Numbered from the stretch's first letter, positions 1-6,215 are shown. The stretch is 6,391 bases of DNA from Pseudomonadota bacterium (GCA_023387585.1 JAEWHZ010000037.1:1-6391); one strand, 5' to 3'. Notes: generated by a model not told the origin, from the sequence alone. A program made the numbers and translations.

Positions 1-51
1 CGGACCATGATCGGCGTCGAACGGCACGGCGCGAATGCGGACCTTGTCCAT
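1..51 (-). CDS. N-terminal fragment of an unidentified protein (runs off the left edge)
   Basis: An ATG at 51-49 on the minus strand opens a frame that stays open to the window edge and gives 17 residues, MDKVRIRAVPFDADHGP. A purine-rich AGGGA (complement of 62-66) lies about 10 nt upstream, a reasonable ribosome binding site. A GTG three codons further upstream is in frame but sits too close to that site to be preferred. The gene lies downstream of secA on the same strand, separated from it by a terminator, so it is probably transcribed separately. The fragment is too short to assign a family. A beta-strand such as KVRIRAV near the N-terminus occurs in many small enzymes, including acetyltransferases, but this is not evidence enough for a call. 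Confidence 0.55.
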   Translation of the reverse strand, partial: MDKVRIRAVPFDADHGP

Positions 52-86
52 ACCAACCACTTCCCTGACTGAAATCTTGCCCAGTT

Positions 87-116
87 CCCGAGTGGCGCGG
101 ACATCCGCGCCTCGGG
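87..116. repeat. Imperfect inverted repeat between secA and the left-edge gene
   Basis: Seven bases at 94-100 pair with 105-111 around a 4-nt loop (ACAT). After a 2-nt bulge at 92-93, five more pairs form (87-91 with 112-116). Neither strand has a T-run after the stem, so it does not look like an intrinsic terminator. It ends about 36 nt before the minus-strand ATG at 51, so in RNA it would be a leader hairpin, or in DNA an operator-like palindrome. The function is unknown. Confidence 0.4.
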
Positions 117-175
117 CGTAAGAACGGCAGGTGCGGCTATTGGTTCCCGATGCCGTGATCGGCGCGCGCAGAATC

Positions 176-204
176 GAAACGGCCCGCTGCAAGGCAGCGG
201 GCCG
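176..204 (-). terminator. Intrinsic terminator of secA
   Basis: On the minus strand a perfect 10-bp GC-rich stem (181-190 with 194-203, extendable by C180-G204) closes a CTT triloop. It is followed by a short T-rich tail (TTTCGATTC, complement of 171-179). It begins about 30 nt after the secA stop codon and ends that transcript before the left-edge gene. The T-run is short, as is common in GC-rich alphaproteobacteria. Confidence 0.8.
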
Positions 205-233
205 GCGGTCGGGTCGATGGGGAAAGCTGGTAG

Positions 234-2978
234 CTAGAAAGCGCCGTGGCAGTGCTTGAACTTCTTGCCCGAGCCGCAGGGGCAGGGCGCGTTGCGCGAG
301 ATGCCGACCAAGAGCTTCGGATCGATCGGGGCCAGGGCGGCAGCGGCGCCGCCGCCCAAGGCTGCTGCCGCGCCGGCGGCCGTCTGCGGCTCGAGCTCGT
401 TCTCGCCGGTCTGCGGATCGGCATGCAGCGTCCTCAGGCGCGACAGGTCGATCGGCGGCGGGGGCGGGGTGAACTGCAATTCGACACGGGCGAGCTGCAG
501 CGTAACGCGCTCGCGCAACTGCGTCAGCAGGCCGTGGAAGAGCTCATAGGCTTCCTGCTTGTACTCGTTGAGCGGATCGCGCTGGGCGACGCCGCGCCAG
601 CCGATGACCTTGGACAGGTGGTCGAGCGTGATCAGGTGCTCGCGCCACAGCATGTCGATCGATTGCAGCAGGAGCTGCTTTTCGATCTTGCGCATGATCT
701 GCGGGTCCGGGTCGCCGTGCTCGGCGCGATCGGCCAGCCAGCGCGCCTCCTTGGCGGCCATGGACTCGTCGGCGTCCTTCTGGATGCGCTCGGTCACCAC
801 CTCCTGGTCGATGCCTTCCTCGGCAAACCATTCGGCGATCGGCAGGTCGAGGTTGAACACGCGCCTGACCTCTTCGGTGAGGCCCTCGGCGTCCCACTGC
901 TCGGGATAGGTGCGCGGCGGGATGGCGTTGGCCACCACGGCCTCGACCGTCTCGCGGCGCATATCGATGATGATGTCGCTGACATCCTCGGCATCCATGA
1001 AGTCGAGACGCTGCTCGAAGATCACCTTGCGCTGATCGTTCATCACATCGTCGTATTTCAGGATGTTCTTGCGGATGTCGAAATTGCGCGCCTCGACCTT
1101 GGTCTGCGCGTTCTCGATGGCTTTGGTCAGCCACGGATGGGTGATGGCCTCGCCTTCCTGCAACCCCAGCTTGCCGAGCATGCTGTCCATGCCCTGCATG
1201 GGGAAGATGCGCATCAGGTCGTCCTGGAGCGAGAGGTAGAACTTGGAGTGGCCGGGGTCGCCCTGGCGGCCCGAGCGGCCGCGAAGCTGATTGTCGATGC
1301 GCCGGCTCTCATGGCGCTCGGTGCCGATCACCATCAGCCCGCCGGCCGCCAGCGCCTTGGCCTTGTCGGCGGCGATCTGCGCCTTGATCTCGGCGATCTT
1401 CGCCTCGCGCGCCTCGCCTTCGAGACCGTCGGCCTCCTTCTGGATGCGCATTTCGAGGTTGCCGCCGAGCTGAATGTCGGTGCCGCGTCCGGCCATGTTG
1501 GTGGCGATGGTCACGGCGCCCGGCAGGCCGGCATCGGCGACGATGAAGGCTTCCTGCTCGTGGTGCCGCGCGTTCAGCACCTGCATGTTGCGAACGCCCT
1601 TCTTCTTGAGCAGCTCGGCCAGCATCTCGGATTTCTCGATCGAGGTCGTGCCGACCAGCACCGGCTGCTGGCGCTCCTGGCTTTCCTTGATCAGATCGGC
1701 GATGGCGTCGAACTTCTCGGCGGCGGTGCGGAAGATCGAATCGTCCTCGTCGACGCGCTGCACCGGCACGTTGGTCGGGATCGAGGTGACCTCGAGCCCG
1801 TAGATATCGGCGAACTCTGCGGCTTCCGTCGCGGCCGTGCCGGTCATGCCGGCCAGCTTCTTATAGAGCCGGAAATAGTTCTGGAAGGTGATCGAGGCCA
1901 GCGTCTGGTTCTCGGGATTGATCCGCACCCGCTCCTTGGCCTCGAGCGCCTGGTGCAGGCCTTCGGAATAGCGGCGCCCCGGCATCATGCGGCCGGTGAA
2001 CTCGTCGATGATCACCACCTCGTCGTTGCGCACGATATAGTCCTTGTCGCGCGAGAACAGCTTGTGCGCGCGCAGGGCCGAGTTGAGGTGGTGGACGATG
2101 TTGACGTTCTCGATGTCGTAAAGCGAGTCGCCCTTGAGCATGCCCAGCTCGCCCAGCCTCGCCTCGAGCTTTTCGATGCCCTTGTCGGTGAAGGTCGCGG
2201 CGCGATGCTTTTCCTCGACCTCGAAGTCGTCCTCGTCGATGAGGGGCATCAGGTCGTCGATCTGCAGGTAGAGCTCGGAGCGGTCCTCGGTGGGGCCGGA
2301 GATGATCAGCGGCGTGCGCGCCTCGTCGATCAGGATGGAGTCGACCTCGTCGACGATGGCGTAGGCATGACCGCGCTGCGCCATCTGCTCGCGCGAATAC
2401 TTCATATTGTCGCGCAGATAATCGAAGCCGTATTCGTTGTTGGTGCCGTAGGTGATGTCGGCGTCGTAGGCGACCTTGCGCTCCTCGTCCGACAGCCCGT
2501 GGACGATGACGCCGACCGACATGCCGAGGAAGGTGTAGAGCTGGCCCATCCAGCCGGCGTCGCGCCGGGCGAGGTAGTCGTTGACGGTGACGACATGCAC
2601 GCCTTCGCCGGTGAGGGCGTTGAGATAGACCGGCAGCGTCGCCACCAGCGTCTTGCCCTCGCCGGTGCGCATCTCGGCGATGGAGCGGTCGTTGAGCACC
2701 ATGCCGCCGATCAGCTGCACGTCGAAATGGCGCATGCCGAGCGCGCGCTTGCCGGCCTCGCGCACGGTGGCGAAGGCCGGAACGATCAGGTCCTCGAGCT
2801 TGGCGCCGTTGGCGAGCTGCTGGCGGAACTCGGCGGTGCGGGCGCGCAGCTGCTCGTCGGAGAGCTTTTCCAGCTCGGGCTCCAGCGCGTTGATGTCGCG
2901 CACCTGGGCCGCGTACCGCTTCACGGCACGATCCGAGGGCGACCCGAAAATCTTTCGGGCGAGAGCAGCTAGAGCCAT
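234..2978 (-). CDS. secA: Protein translocase subunit SecA (preprotein translocase ATPase)
   Basis: SecA is the ATPase motor that pushes unfolded preproteins through SecYEG across the inner membrane. The 914-residue product has the full family layout. Nucleotide-binding domain 1 has Walker A GEGKT at about 106-110 and a Walker B / DEAD-like DEVD at 210-213, followed by IDEARTPLIISGP. The preprotein-binding region lies between. AGMTGTA is at about 377-382, TTSIEKSE near 444-451 and TNMAGRGTDI at 493-502. A motif VI-like RIDNQLRGRSGRQGDPG is at about 560-576, followed by the helical scaffold and wing. The tail is a zinc-binding C-x-C-x8-C-H site (C899, C901, C910, H911) used for SecB and lipid contacts. 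A lysine/glutamate-rich insertion at about 513-545 is usual for alphaproteobacteria. An Ala/Gly-rich linker at 867-883 precedes the zinc tail. The chosen ATG starts the usual MALAALARKIFGS N-terminus and has GAGAGG 6 nt upstream. The frame is open 56 codons further upstream, but that part is arginine/proline-rich with no SecA similarity, and its ATG overlaps the predicted -10 box. Confidence 0.98.
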   Translation of the reverse strand: MALAALARKIFGSPSDRAVKRYAAQVRDINALEPELEKLSDEQLRARTAEFRQQLANGAKLEDLIVPAFATVREAGKRALGMRHFDVQLIGGMVLNDRSIAEMRTGEGKTLVATLPVYLNALTGEGVHVVTVNDYLARRDAGWMGQLYTFLGMSVGVIVHGLSDEERKVAYDADITYGTNNEYGFDYLRDNMKYSREQMAQRGHAYAIVDEVDSILIDEARTPLIISGPTEDRSELYLQIDDLMPLIDEDDFEVEEKHRAATFTDKGIEKLEARLGELGMLKGDSLYDIENVNIVHHLNSALRAHKLFSRDKDYIVRNDEVVIIDEFTGRMMPGRRYSEGLHQALEAKERVRINPENQTLASITFQNYFRLYKKLAGMTGTAATEAAEFADIYGLEVTSIPTNVPVQRVDEDDSIFRTAAEKFDAIADLIKESQERQQPVLVGTTSIEKSEMLAELLKKKGVRNMQVLNARHHEQEAFIVADAGLPGAVTIATNMAGRGTDIQLGGNLEMRIQKEADGLEGEAREAKIAEIKAQIAADKAKALAAGGLMVIGTERHESRRIDNQLRGRSGRQGDPGHSKFYLSLQDDLMRIFPMQGMDSMLGKLGLQEGEAITHPWLTKAIENAQTKVEARNFDIRKNILKYDDVMNDQRKVIFEQRLDFMDAEDVSDIIIDMRRETVEAVVANAIPPRTYPEQWDAEGLTEEVRRVFNLDLPIAEWFAEEGIDQEVVTERIQKDADESMAAKEARWLADRAEHGDPDPQIMRKIEKQLLLQSIDMLWREHLITLDHLSKVIGWRGVAQRDPLNEYKQEAYELFHGLLTQLRERVTLQLARVELQFTPPPPPIDLSRLRTLHADPQTGENELEPQTAAGAAAALGGGAAAALAPIDPKLLVGISRNAPCPCGSGKKFKHCHGAF

Positions 2979-2984
2979 GGTGAA

Positions 2985-2990
2985 CCTCTC
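2985..2990 (-). promoter_or_regulatory. Ribosome binding site deciding the secA start
   Basis: GAGAGG on the minus strand lies 6 nt before the ATG at 2978-2976. It supports that start over the open upstream extension reaching 3146. Confidence 0.75.
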
Positions 2991-3143
2991 AAACTCATCG
3001 TCGCGCGGCGCTTGCCGCCCGGCGGCCGACTGGCCGGTTCGCGACGGGCGCTGCAAGCCTCGTCCAGGGGCTCGACCGGACCTCGAAGGGGTGTCCGGAA
3101 CGGGCGACGGCCGAGTGTCGCGCAGGTGCGAAAAAGCGCCGAA

Positions 3144-3172
3144 CATGTAAGATTGAGGTCCTTGAATGTCAA
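3144..3172 (-). promoter_or_regulatory. Predicted sigma-70 type promoter of secA
   Basis: On the minus strand a perfect -35 box TTGACA (complement of 3167-3172) is followed by a 17-nt spacer and TACATG (complement of 3144-3149) as the -10 box. The -35 match and spacer are ideal; the -10 matches consensus at three of six positions. Transcription would start near 3137, giving a leader of about 160 nt before the secA ATG. This is the best promoter match in the intergenic region. Confidence 0.6.
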
Positions 3173-3216
3173 TGTGCGCCGGGTTTCCGGCGTCGTCCGC
3201 AAAGGCTCACTTCGGC

Positions 3217-3247
3217 TTGACGCCGCCCCGTGGTCTCGTGGCACATT
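3217..3247 (+). promoter_or_regulatory. Candidate promoter for the isomerase gene
   Basis: CTTGACG (-35 hexamer TTGACG at 3217-3222) resembles the CTTGAC form common in alphaproteobacteria. The best -10 candidate is CACATT at 3242-3247 after a 19-nt spacer, which is a weak match (three of six). It would place the start site about 110 nt before the ATG at 3363. The -35 is convincing, the -10 is not. Confidence 0.3.
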
Positions 3248-3349
3248 CTCGCCAGCTTCTCGTGCGAGGGGCGCGGGAAGCGGTGCCATTCGGGTCCGCG
3301 CCGCAAACGCCGGATGGCCGGAACAATTCGCCGCTGCAAGATGCGGCCT

Positions 3350-3355
3350 GGGAGA
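3350..3355 (+). promoter_or_regulatory. Ribosome binding site deciding the isomerase start
   Basis: GGGAGA lies 7-8 nt before the ATG at 3363, directly ahead of a signal peptide. It fixes the start, although the same frame is open upstream to 3012. Confidence 0.7.
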
Positions 3356-3362
3356 AACCCCT

Positions 3363-4271
3363 ATGATGAAGTCAAACTCGCGTCTCGGCCCCCTGGCGGG
3401 CGCGCTGGCCCTCGTCGTCGCGAGCGTCGCCGCCGCCCCCGCCGTCCTGGCGCAGGATGCGGCCACCCCGCCGGCCGAAGAGACGGCCGCACCCGAGGTG
3501 ACTCCTGAGACCGTGGTCGCGACGGTCGCCGGCGAGCCGATCACCGAAGCGGACATCGTCTTCGCCTCCGAGGACCTGGCTGAGCAGCTCCAGCGCATCC
3601 CCCGCGAGGACCAGCGCGCCTTCCTCGTCAGCGTGCTCATCGACGTCAAGCTGATGGCCGCCGCCGCCCGCGAGCGCGGCATGGCCGATGACGGCCTGTT
3701 CCGCCAGCGGGTCGAATATCTCGAGGAACAGGCCCTGCGCCGCCAGTACATCACCGACGTGGTGGCGGTCGAGATCACCCCCGAGGCCCTTCAGGCGCGC
3801 TATGACGAGCTGGCCGCCGAGGTCGCCGGCGAGGAGGAGCTTCGCGCCCGCCACATCCTGGTCGAGACCGAGGAGGAGGCGCAGGCCATCAGGGGCGAGA
3901 TCGAGGGCGGCGCCGATTTCGCCGCGCTCGCCAACGAGAAATCGTCCGATTCCAGCGCCGCCAATGGCGGCGACCTCGGCTATTTCGCTCGCGGCATGAT
4001 GGTTGCGCCCTTCGAGCAGGCCGCCTTCGCGCTCGAGGAGATCGGCGACGTGTCCGACCCGGTGCAGTCCCAGTTCGGCTGGCACCTGATCAAGCTCGAG
4101 GATCGCCGCGCGGCCTCCCCGCCGCCGCTCGAGCAGGTCGCCCCCAATCTGCAGCAGCAGCTTTTCATCGATGCCTATACCAATGCCATCGATGCGCTGA
4201 ACGAGGGCGTCGAGATCGAGATTCCCGATGCCGACCTGGCGGCGCGCGTCACCGCCCAGCAGGCAGAATAG
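3363..4271 (+). CDS. Secreted parvulin-type peptidyl-prolyl cis-trans isomerase (PrsA/SurA-like foldase)
   Basis: This enzyme catalyses cis-trans isomerisation of X-Pro bonds and probably acts as a periplasmic folding helper. The 302-residue product starts with a Sec-type signal peptide: MMKSNSR, a hydrophobic stretch at about 8-25, and AVLA/Q with predicted cleavage after residue 30. There is no lipobox cysteine, so a soluble periplasmic form is expected rather than a lipoprotein. A Pro/Glu/Thr-rich linker follows (31-50), then a helical SurA-N-like segment (about 52-155), then one parvulin domain (about 160-248). Parvulin hallmarks are RHILVET with H163, GGDLGYF at 202-208, APFEQAAFAL at 215-224 and FGWHLIKLE with H241. 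A charged tail ends at 302. Two ATG codons are adjacent; the first is used here and a one-residue shift is possible. It is divergent from secA and followed by a terminator. I give no gene symbol because prsA, surA, ppiD and plp names are used loosely for this group. Confidence 0.93.
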   Translation: MMKSNSRLGPLAGALALVVASVAAAPAVLAQDAATPPAEETAAPEVTPETVVATVAGEPITEADIVFASEDLAEQLQRIPREDQRAFLVSVLIDVKLMAAAARERGMADDGLFRQRVEYLEEQALRRQYITDVVAVEITPEALQARYDELAAEVAGEEELRARHILVETEEEAQAIRGEIEGGADFAALANEKSSDSSAANGGDLGYFARGMMVAPFEQAAFALEEIGDVSDPVQSQFGWHLIKLEDRRAASPPPLEQVAPNLQQQLFIDAYTNAIDALNEGVEIEIPDADLAARVTAQQAE

Positions 4272-4293
4272 GCCGCCCCGGCGGTCCGGTTCG

Positions 4294-4323
4294 AACGGGG
4301 CGCCTTGCGCCCCGTTTTCGTTT
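4294..4323 (+). terminator. Intrinsic terminator after the isomerase gene
   Basis: A perfect 10-bp stem (4294-4303 with 4307-4316) closes a CTT triloop, and the tail reads TTTTCGTTT. It begins 22 nt after the isomerase stop codon and ends about 40 nt before the argJ ATG. It should separate the isomerase transcript from argJ, at least partly. Confidence 0.85.
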
Positions 4324-4363
4324 GGGGCACACCTCGCGGCGCCGCTTTGCAAGGGTCCCGCTC

Positions 4364-5596
4364 ATGGCACATTCCGTCTCCCCCCTCGCCCCCCGCGCCT
4401 ATGTCAGCCCCGCGCCCATCGCCGGGGTGCGCTTCGCCACCGCCGAAGCCGGGATCAAGTACAAGAACCGCACCGACGTGCTGCTCGCCGTCTTCGATCC
4501 GGGCACCGCGGTCGCCGGCGTGCTGACCCGCTCCAAATGCCCGTCCGCGCCCGTCGAATGGTGCCGCGAGCTTCTGGGCGGCGGGAAGGCGCGGGCGCTG
4601 CTGGTCAATTCCGGCAACGCCAACGCCTTCACCGGCAGTAAGGGCCGCGAGACCGTCTCGATCAGCGCCGGCTTCGTCGCCGAGGCCGTGGGCTGCGTGC
4701 CCGAGGAGATCTTCCTTGCCTCGACCGGGGTGATCGGCGAGCCGCTGGATCCCGAAAAATTCCGCGGCGTGGTCGGCGACATCGCTACAAGGCTGGTCGA
4801 CGGCCCGTGGATGGACGCGGCCCGCGCCATCATGACCACGGACACCTTTCCCAAGCTGGCGGGCTCGACGCTCGACATCGACGGCACCACCGTCTCGATC
4901 TCGGGCATCGCCAAGGGCTCGGGCATGATCGCCCCGGACATGGCGACCATGCTCAGCTTCATCTTCACCGATGCCCCCGTCGCGCCCCCGGTATTGCAGG
5001 CGCTGCTGTCGCGGCATGTGAAGACCAGCTTCAACGCCATCACCGTCGACAGCGACACCTCGACCTCCGACACGCTGCTGGCCTTCGCCACCGGCAAGGC
5101 CGGCATCGCCCCGATCGAGACACTGGATGACGACAGGGCGGAAGCCTTCGGCGCGGCGCTGCACGACGTGCTGTTCGACCTCGCCATCCAGACCGTGCGC
5201 GACGGCGAAGGCGCCACCAAGCAGGTCACGGTGAGCGTCGAGGGCGCGGTCAGCGACGACAGCGCCTTCCGCATCGCCCGCGCCATCGCCGATTCCCCGC
5301 TGGTCAAGACCGCCATCGCCGGCGGCGACGCCAATTGGGGCCGGGTGGTGATGGCGGTGGGCAAGGCCGGCGAGCCTGCCGACCGCGACCTGCTGTCGAT
5401 CCGCTTCGGTGACCTGGTGGTGGCCGAGGCCGGTGAGCGCGCGCCGGGTTACGATGAGGTGGCGACCAGCAGCTACATGCGCAATGACGAGCTGGAGATC
5501 GGCGTGCGTCTGGGGCTCGGCGAGGGCAGGGCAAAAGTCTATACCTGCGATCTCACCCATGGCTACATCGCCATCAACGGCGACTATCGCAGCTGA
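4364..5596 (+). CDS. argJ: Bifunctional ornithine acetyltransferase / N-acetylglutamate synthase ArgJ
   Basis: ArgJ transfers the acetyl group from N-acetylornithine to glutamate, releasing ornithine and regenerating N-acetylglutamate, which makes arginine synthesis cyclic. Some family members also accept acetyl-CoA. The 410-residue product has the usual length. It shows the self-cleavage site KGSGMIAPDMATML (184-197); by family knowledge the precursor is cut between A194 and T195, so T195 becomes the N-terminal nucleophile of the beta chain. TGVIGE with T121 and G122 matches the oxyanion-hole motif. VNSGNANAFTG (81-91), TVDSDTSTSDT (227-237), AGGDANWGR (319-327) and the C-terminal YIAINGDYRS are family signatures. 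The cytoplasmic enzyme is a heterotetramer in studied members. AAGGG at 4351-4355 lies 8 nt before the chosen ATG; a TTG 14 codons upstream is in frame but overlaps the terminator tail. Position 192 is Asp where many homologues have Asn, probably neutral. Confidence 0.97.
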   Translation: MAHSVSPLAPRAYVSPAPIAGVRFATAEAGIKYKNRTDVLLAVFDPGTAVAGVLTRSKCPSAPVEWCRELLGGGKARALLVNSGNANAFTGSKGRETVSISAGFVAEAVGCVPEEIFLASTGVIGEPLDPEKFRGVVGDIATRLVDGPWMDAARAIMTTDTFPKLAGSTLDIDGTTVSISGIAKGSGMIAPDMATMLSFIFTDAPVAPPVLQALLSRHVKTSFNAITVDSDTSTSDTLLAFATGKAGIAPIETLDDDRAEAFGAALHDVLFDLAIQTVRDGEGATKQVTVSVEGAVSDDSAFRIARAIADSPLVKTAIAGGDANWGRVVMAVGKAGEPADRDLLSIRFGDLVVAEAGERAPGYDEVATSSYMRNDELEIGVRLGLGEGRAKVYTCDLTHGYIAINGDYRS

Positions 5597-6003
5597 TGGC
5601 CGAGCGTCCCATCGTCATGGTCGTCGCCTGCGCGCTGGTCGATGCCGACCGGCGCGTGCTGATCGCCCAGCGCCCCGAGGGCAAGCAGCTTGCCGGACTG
5701 TGGGAGTTTCCCGGCGGCAAGATCGAGCCGGGCGAGACTCCGGAGGATGCATTGGTGCGCGAGCTCGAGGAGGAGCTTGGCGTTTCGACCAAAACGGCCT
5801 GCCTCGCCCCGCTGACATTCGCCAGCCATTCTTACGATAGTTTTCACCTTCTGATGCCACTTTACGTGTGTCGGAAGTGGCAGGGCCTGCCCGTGGCGCG
5901 CGAGCATTCCGCGCTCAGATGGGTCCGGCCGCAGAAACTGCGCGACTTCGCCATGCCGCCGGCCGACGAGCCGTTGATCGCGCCCCTGTGCGATCTGCTG
6001 TAG
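5596..6003 (+). CDS. mutT: MutT-like Nudix hydrolase (probable 8-oxo-dGTP diphosphatase)
   Basis: MutT proteins hydrolyse 8-oxo-dGTP to the monophosphate and so keep oxidised guanine out of DNA. The 135-residue product carries a complete Nudix box, GX5EX7REUXEEXGU, at residues 41-63 (G41, E47, R55, E56, E59, E60, G62), whose glutamates bind the catalytic metal. ALVDADRRVLIAQRPEGK (13-30) and LAGLWEFPGGK (32-42) are typical of the MutT/NudG branch, as is the ALRWV segment near 106-110. The length is normal for MutT (about 130). Its ATG overlaps the argJ stop codon in a TGATG arrangement and no strong ribosome binding site precedes it, so translation is probably coupled to argJ. The substrate is inferred from family resemblance; related members act on 5-methyl- or hydroxy-pyrimidine nucleotides. 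Confidence 0.93.
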   Translation: MAERPIVMVVACALVDADRRVLIAQRPEGKQLAGLWEFPGGKIEPGETPEDALVRELEEELGVSTKTACLAPLTFASHSYDSFHLLMPLYVCRKWQGLPVAREHSALRWVRPQKLRDFAMPPADEPLIAPLCDLL

Positions 6004-6023
6004 CAGCGGGAGACCGGGCGACG

Positions 6024-6215
6024 ATGCTGAGACGGTTTTTCTTCGACCAGTCCGCCGCCACAGCGATCGAATACGCGCTGATCGGTACCATCATCGCCGT
6101 CACGCTCGCTACTACCTTCGCCATTCTCGGCGATAACGTGCTCGCCATCTTCTCGATCGGAACCGGCGGGCCGGGCGACGTCATCGCCGGCGCGGCCAAC
6201 TCGATGAACAATTGA
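6024..6215 (+). CDS. Flp/Fap-type (type IVb) pilin, orphan
   Basis: This 63-residue protein resembles the small pilins that CpaA/TadV-type prepilin peptidases process and Tad machines assemble into Flp pili. The N-terminus MLRRFFFDQSAATAIEYALIG matches the family pattern of a short leader, a DxSGATAIEYGLI-like core and a single hydrophobic helix (about 18-44). The E16-Y17 pair is the Flp hallmark. By the G-x4-E-Y rule, processing would fall after A11, so Ala stands where Gly is usual. The C-terminal part (46-63) is Gly/Ala-rich and polar. GGGAG at 6008-6012 is 11 nt before the ATG, a rather long spacing. It starts 20 nt after the mutT stop codon and is probably cotranscribed with it. No tad/cpa assembly genes lie in the window, so its machine, if any, is encoded elsewhere. 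It could also be a non-pilus membrane peptide. Confidence 0.85.
   Translation: MLRRFFFDQSAATAIEYALIGTIIAVTLATTFAILGDNVLAIFSIGTGGPGDVIAGAANSMNN

Larger units (their letters stand above)
2979..3362. other. Divergent intergenic region between secA and the isomerase gene
   Basis: This 384-nt stretch holds control signals rather than a gene. A minus-strand promoter for secA (3144-3172) and a weaker plus-strand candidate (3217-3247) are described separately. The secA leader, about 160 nt from a predicted start site near 3137, is GC-rich and contains short palindromes at 3014-3026 and 3023-3036. Frames stay open across the region on both strands, but they give arginine- and proline-rich sequence without recognisable domains, as expected for GC-rich non-coding DNA. 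No tRNA or small RNA gene could be supported. Confidence 0.7.

Noticed and set aside
246..2972. A 908-codon open frame antisense to almost all of secA
   Set aside because: Its codons mirror those of secA, and the GC-rich third positions of secA remove stop codons on the opposite strand. The product is an Asp/His/Leu/Gly/Ala-rich string with no domain, and secA is certain on the other strand.
2979..3146. A 56-residue N-terminal extension of SecA, including a GRAPG motif reminiscent of RAPP-type ribosome arrest peptides
   Set aside because: Its ATG overlaps the predicted -10 box. The extension has no signal or membrane segment and is fused in frame to SecA, unlike a separate arrest peptide. 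GAGAGG directly before the internal ATG supports the standard start. The motif match is partial (RAPG) and likely by chance.
3012..3362. A 117-codon upstream extension of the isomerase frame
   Set aside because: It would bury the signal peptide inside the protein, and it reads arginine-rich low-information sequence. GGGAGA and the ATG at 3363 precede a textbook signal peptide.
3372..4352. A 326-codon minus-strand frame over the isomerase gene
   Set aside because: It is an antisense shadow of a well supported gene, Gly/Leu/Asp/His-rich and without motifs.
4175..5560. A 461-codon minus-strand frame over argJ
   Set aside because: It is an antisense shadow. argJ is certain from its cleavage motif and length.
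5868..6023. A 52-codon N-terminal extension of the pilin
   Set aside because: It overlaps the end of the Nudix gene in another frame. Flp pilins have very short leaders, and the ATG at 6024 gives the expected size.
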